Of a DNA stretch of 10,107 nucleotides, positions 7,778 to 10,107 are shown piece after piece. This DNA comes from Phoronis ovalis (lineage: Eukaryota > Phoronida > Phoronidae): assembly GCA_028565635.1 (NCBI GenBank), contig JAOXYB010067834.1, forward strand, positions 1-10,107. The letters run 5' to 3'. The position numbers were made by a program, and so were the translations under genes. The notes below the pieces were generated by a model. That model was not told the origin of the DNA, did not search any database, and was given only the letters and a program-made list of their open reading frames with translations. Numbering within the stretch: position 1 is the first letter of the stretch; each line of letters begins with the position of its first letter.

Positions 7778-8215
7778 CCCGGGGGTCCGACTCGAATATA
7801 TTACTGGTACCCATGTGCGTGAATGGGTATTTGAAAAAAAGCCCCTAAATGCATTTTCTCATTTTTAAATTTTGACCCTTTTTCACTGATGACATTTTAG
7901 ATACCCTAAATGCTTTGAGAATTTTTTTGGAAAATACGGAATTATGGGAAATTCACTCGAACTTGATCGCAGATTAACTTTCGAGTTGAAGTTTGGTCAA
8001 GTGATTGGCGGTTTTGATCTGGGTTTTGATAGATTTGGATACCCAAAACAAGTACAGTCAATCAAAAAATGTACCTCTTTGTATATTTTATCGAAAAATG
8101 TAACTCTATAAATGCGTAACACGCGTTAACATACTTAGTTCTTAAAAATCACCCTTTTACGCATTTTTGTTCATGCACATGGGTTCCAATCATTGATTTG
8201 AGTCGGACCTCCAAG
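7778..8215. mobile_element. MITE-like element B (CCCGGGGG ends) in M1AP intron 3
   Basis: The element is 438 bp. The left end reads CCCGGGGGTCCGACTC. The reverse complement of the right end reads CTTGGAGGTCCGACTC at exactly the same spacing, and pairing continues to ACCCATGTGC(G/A)TGAA. An identical 8-bp duplication, GTTTTGCA, flanks it (7770-7777 and 8216-8223). Internal blocks echo element A: CCCCTAAATGC and ACCCTAAATGC stand where A has CCCCTAANGAAGTG, ATTAACTTTCGAG matches ATTAACTTTCATA, and GTAACACGCGTTAAC matches GTAACGTGCGTTACG. These occur in the same order and orientation. There is no coding capacity. It is a diverged relative of A rather than a copy. Confidence 0.9.
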
Positions 8216-8223
8216 GTTTTGCA
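8216..8223. repeat. Right target-site duplication of MITE B
   Basis: GTTTTGCA directly follows the CCTCCAAG end and is identical to 7770-7777. Confidence 0.88.
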
Positions 8224-8332
8224 TGTACATAGATTGACTAGTCACGCATTTACTATTAAAATTTGGGAACAAGTTGGGTATATATAGTTGTTCTTTGAAT
8301 TTTTTTGTATTCTGTACACATTACATTTTTAG

Positions 8333-8446
8333 ACTGCTGGGTACTGGTGTCAGTTAGAAGTTACCATAGTAACATCACATGGTGGTACAACTGTAACAAA
8401 ACAAGTTGAAAAGGTTATTAATGAAATTGATGCAGATAGTTTGAAG
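8333..8446 (+). CDS. M1AP: M1AP orthologue, coding exon 4
   Basis: The exon has 38 codons in phase 0 at both ends, beginning TAGYWCQLEVTIVTS and ending EIDADSLK before AAG|GTAACT. It aligns with the human segment where a strand LEITILTS is followed by a Gly-containing turn and the helix VVKQLEEGL. Here these are LEVTIVTSHGG and VTKQVEKVINEI. A buried beta-strand followed by an amphipathic helix continues the alternating pattern of the vWA-like fold. Confidence 0.94.
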
Positions 8447-9428
8447 GTAACTTAAAACAAGTCATATGGATTAACAAATGACTTAGGATAGCACTCGCAT
8501 CTCTTAACATTTTTTGTCTTCTAACACAAATAAAAAACCAACGTTATTTATTTAGCAAATCAATACCTAATTGCAGTATTAAATGAAGTTTTTATTAAGG
8601 ACTTTCAGAACTTTTTGTGAGGTAGTATAAAATGCTTTCTAATATATATTGTTGCCATTGTAGGGCAACATATTTTAATATCCTGTTCTTGTACTGCCAT
8701 CACATGCTGTAAATAAAACTACATTGGAATTTTAAAGTTGAGAGTATAAGCATTTCTTACTTGTACCATTTCATATACTTAAATTTATTTAATTCAAATA
8801 CAGTTCAACTTGATAATTATTGTATATTGCAATGTGCATTAATGATATGTTATGGTGCTTACTTTGATCAAAAAGTTCAATATTTCTTACCTCCTACCAA
8901 AACTGAAAAATCAACCATGCAGACTTAGTTAGTAGTAGCATTCATCTTGCAACAAAATAACAAATAAACTTGGGATTCGATAAAGGTGTTGACAGAATTT
9001 GTATGTGGACTGATTAAATTCAATATGGCCGCCAAATTTCAAACTGGGGCAGGGGTAGGTGTGAACTTTGCCCAATTTACTGGAGATCATAGATTAATTT
9101 TATACAGAATTAAGTTTAAAAAACATGCATAATAACAAGTATTATAGGCTTGTTCAAAATAAATATTAAATTTGTTTCTGGCTTCTAAAATGAAATCGGA
9201 AAAATCTAAATGACAGAAGTATTTAAAAATGTGCATAACTGGATTTTTTTAATACAGCAATTTTGGATAAAAAAATGTTTTTCAACTCTGGCTGCATGAG
9301 GACAGTTGTGGCACATATATTGCTTGTCATTTCTAATATTGTGTTCTGGTTCTAAAGTTTTTGAAAATTTTGATGAATTTGTAAATCATACTATACATTT
9401 AATCAAAAATACCTAGTTAATGTCATGC

Positions 9429-9457
9429 TATACTGTATTCGTACTCGATACAGTATA
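9429..9457. repeat. Perfect 10-bp inverted repeat in M1AP intron 4
   Basis: TATACTGTAT (9429-9438) pairs perfectly with ATACAGTATA (9448-9457) around the 9-base loop TCGTACTCG. No flanking duplication was seen. Confidence 0.65.
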
Positions 9458-9561
9458 ACCTTTTTATCACAATTATCAATGAACTCAGATTATTTTTCCA
9501 CATCGATCACCTGGTTCATGTAAATAGCTTAATGCAGTTGGGGGTTAATTCCTCTATCAGA

Positions 9562-9607
9562 TCACCATTCACCAACAAAAACAGGTAAACTAATTCACCA
9601 TTCACCA
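9562..9607 (+). repeat. Direct repeat of TCACCATTCACCA, two copies 33 bp apart
   Basis: Identical 13-mers lie at 9562-9574 and 9595-9607, each itself a near-duplication of TCACCA. The pattern suggests local slippage or a minor tandem duplication inside the intron. Confidence 0.6.
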
Positions 9608-9753
9608 GCAATTCTCACACCTCATTCATATTATACACCAATAAATAAATCTAGTTGTATAAGTCAGTGAGCTGTTCATCATTATATTCACAACTGTCAT
9701 GAACAATTCATGTTTCACAATGAAAATGTGCATGTGGTATATTTTTATTACAG

Positions 9754-9892
9754 AAAGTACAGATACTGTGTATCAACATCCCAGATCACATGGATACAAC
9801 AGACATGATTAGTCAAATAAGCAACAAGTCAGAAACATCTACAGACAGTGCTGGATTAGATGGCATGGTGGAAGCTATCATTGTTGAATGCG
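9754..9892 (+). CDS. M1AP: M1AP orthologue, coding exon 5 (gene continues beyond window)
   Basis: The exon has 46 codons plus one base, beginning KVQILCINIPDHMD, passing through an acidic/Ser-Thr stretch (SNKSETSTDSAG) and ending LDGMVEAIIVEC. The donor is G|GTTTGT, a weaker match than the others. It lines up with human M1AP after the helix at its residues of about 140: a strand beginning RRFQVVEV, then a Ser/Asp-rich linker, then a hydrophobic segment, IDNDIVSMEIFF. The linker is poorly conserved, so confidence rests on its two ends and on phase. The later exons, roughly the C-terminal half of a protein of about 530 residues in human, lie past the right edge. Confidence 0.88.
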
Positions 9893-10107
9893 GTTTGTGT
9901 ACTTGTATATTGAGTAATGCATGTTGCATTTTTATAGATAAAATCCTGTGAAAGTGGCAGATTTTTGTTGCTGTTGATTAGATATTTAGGGGTGACTGTA
10001 TATAGTCAGGTAATGATAATGAGAGGGTGGCAATCTAACTAAATATGCTACACAAGCCAACGCTCAACACTAAGGACATAGAAGTCTTATGTACAAATGA
10101 ATGGGGT
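9893..10107 (+). other. M1AP intron 5 (5' part)
   Basis: This is non-coding sequence after the last visible exon. No acceptor plus open frame resembling the next M1AP segment was found before the window ends. Confidence 0.7.

Larger units (their letters stand above)
7449..8332 (+). other. M1AP intron 3
   Basis: This 884-bp intron hosts the 438-bp MITE B (7778-8215). The flanking parts, 7449-7769 and 8224-8332, are plain AT-rich sequence. It ends ACATTTTTAG (AG at 8331-8332). Confidence 0.8.
8447..9753 (+). other. M1AP intron 4
   Basis: This 1307-bp intron is AT-rich and has no detected exon. It contains a short hairpin at 8650-8670 (TGTTGCC/GGCAACA), a perfect 10-bp stem at 9429-9457 and a duplicated 13-mer at 9562-9607. 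It ends TTTTTATTACAG (AG at 9752-9753). Confidence 0.8.

Noticed and set aside
8650-8670. Hairpin TGTTGCC/GGCAACA as a regulatory RNA element
   Set aside because: The stem is only 7 bp in an intron, with no extension or conservation visible.

Overview
The window comes from an animal nuclear genome. It is AT-rich, its genes are split into short exons (70-177 bp) with GT/AG introns, and it carries non-autonomous DNA transposons. The proteins are recognisable but clearly diverged from human, and the introns are only a few hundred bases to 1.5 kb. This suggests a non-vertebrate animal, perhaps a marine invertebrate such as a hemichordate, another deuterostome or a cnidarian. The species cannot be fixed from the sequence alone.

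Two genes lie head-to-tail on the + strand. (1) The 3' end of a classical protein tyrosine phosphatase of the KIM-containing R7 group (PTPN5/PTPN7/PTPRR-like): coding exons 702-815 and 2313-2412 (stop 2410-2412), then a 3' UTR of about 2.2 kb ending near an AATAAA at 4611. The catalytic Cys and everything upstream lie before the window. (2) The 5' half of an orthologue of M1AP (meiosis 1 associated protein): coding exons 5522-5591, 6856-7013, 7272-7448, 8333-8446 and 9754-9892. All joints are phase-compatible and give 219 complete codons, and the gene continues past the right edge. The predicted fold of these exons looks like a von Willebrand A (vWA)-type alpha/beta domain without a normal metal site.

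The introns carry three well-bounded DNA transposons, each with an exact 8-bp target-site duplication. A 989-bp foldback element with arms of about 440-485 bp (1151-2139) sits in the PTP intron. Two related MITE-like elements with CCCGGGGG ends (5937-6447 and 7778-8215) sit in M1AP introns 1 and 3. The first MITE contains an array of a 16-bp motif, CACCCCTAANGAAGTG.

The intergenic stretch (about 4640-5500) holds a perfect CRE palindrome (TGACGTCA), a 12-G run and a possible untranslated first exon of M1AP. The two genes have no known shared pathway: one is a MAP-kinase phosphatase-type enzyme, the other a meiotic recombination factor. I found no tRNA, rRNA or CRISPR array.
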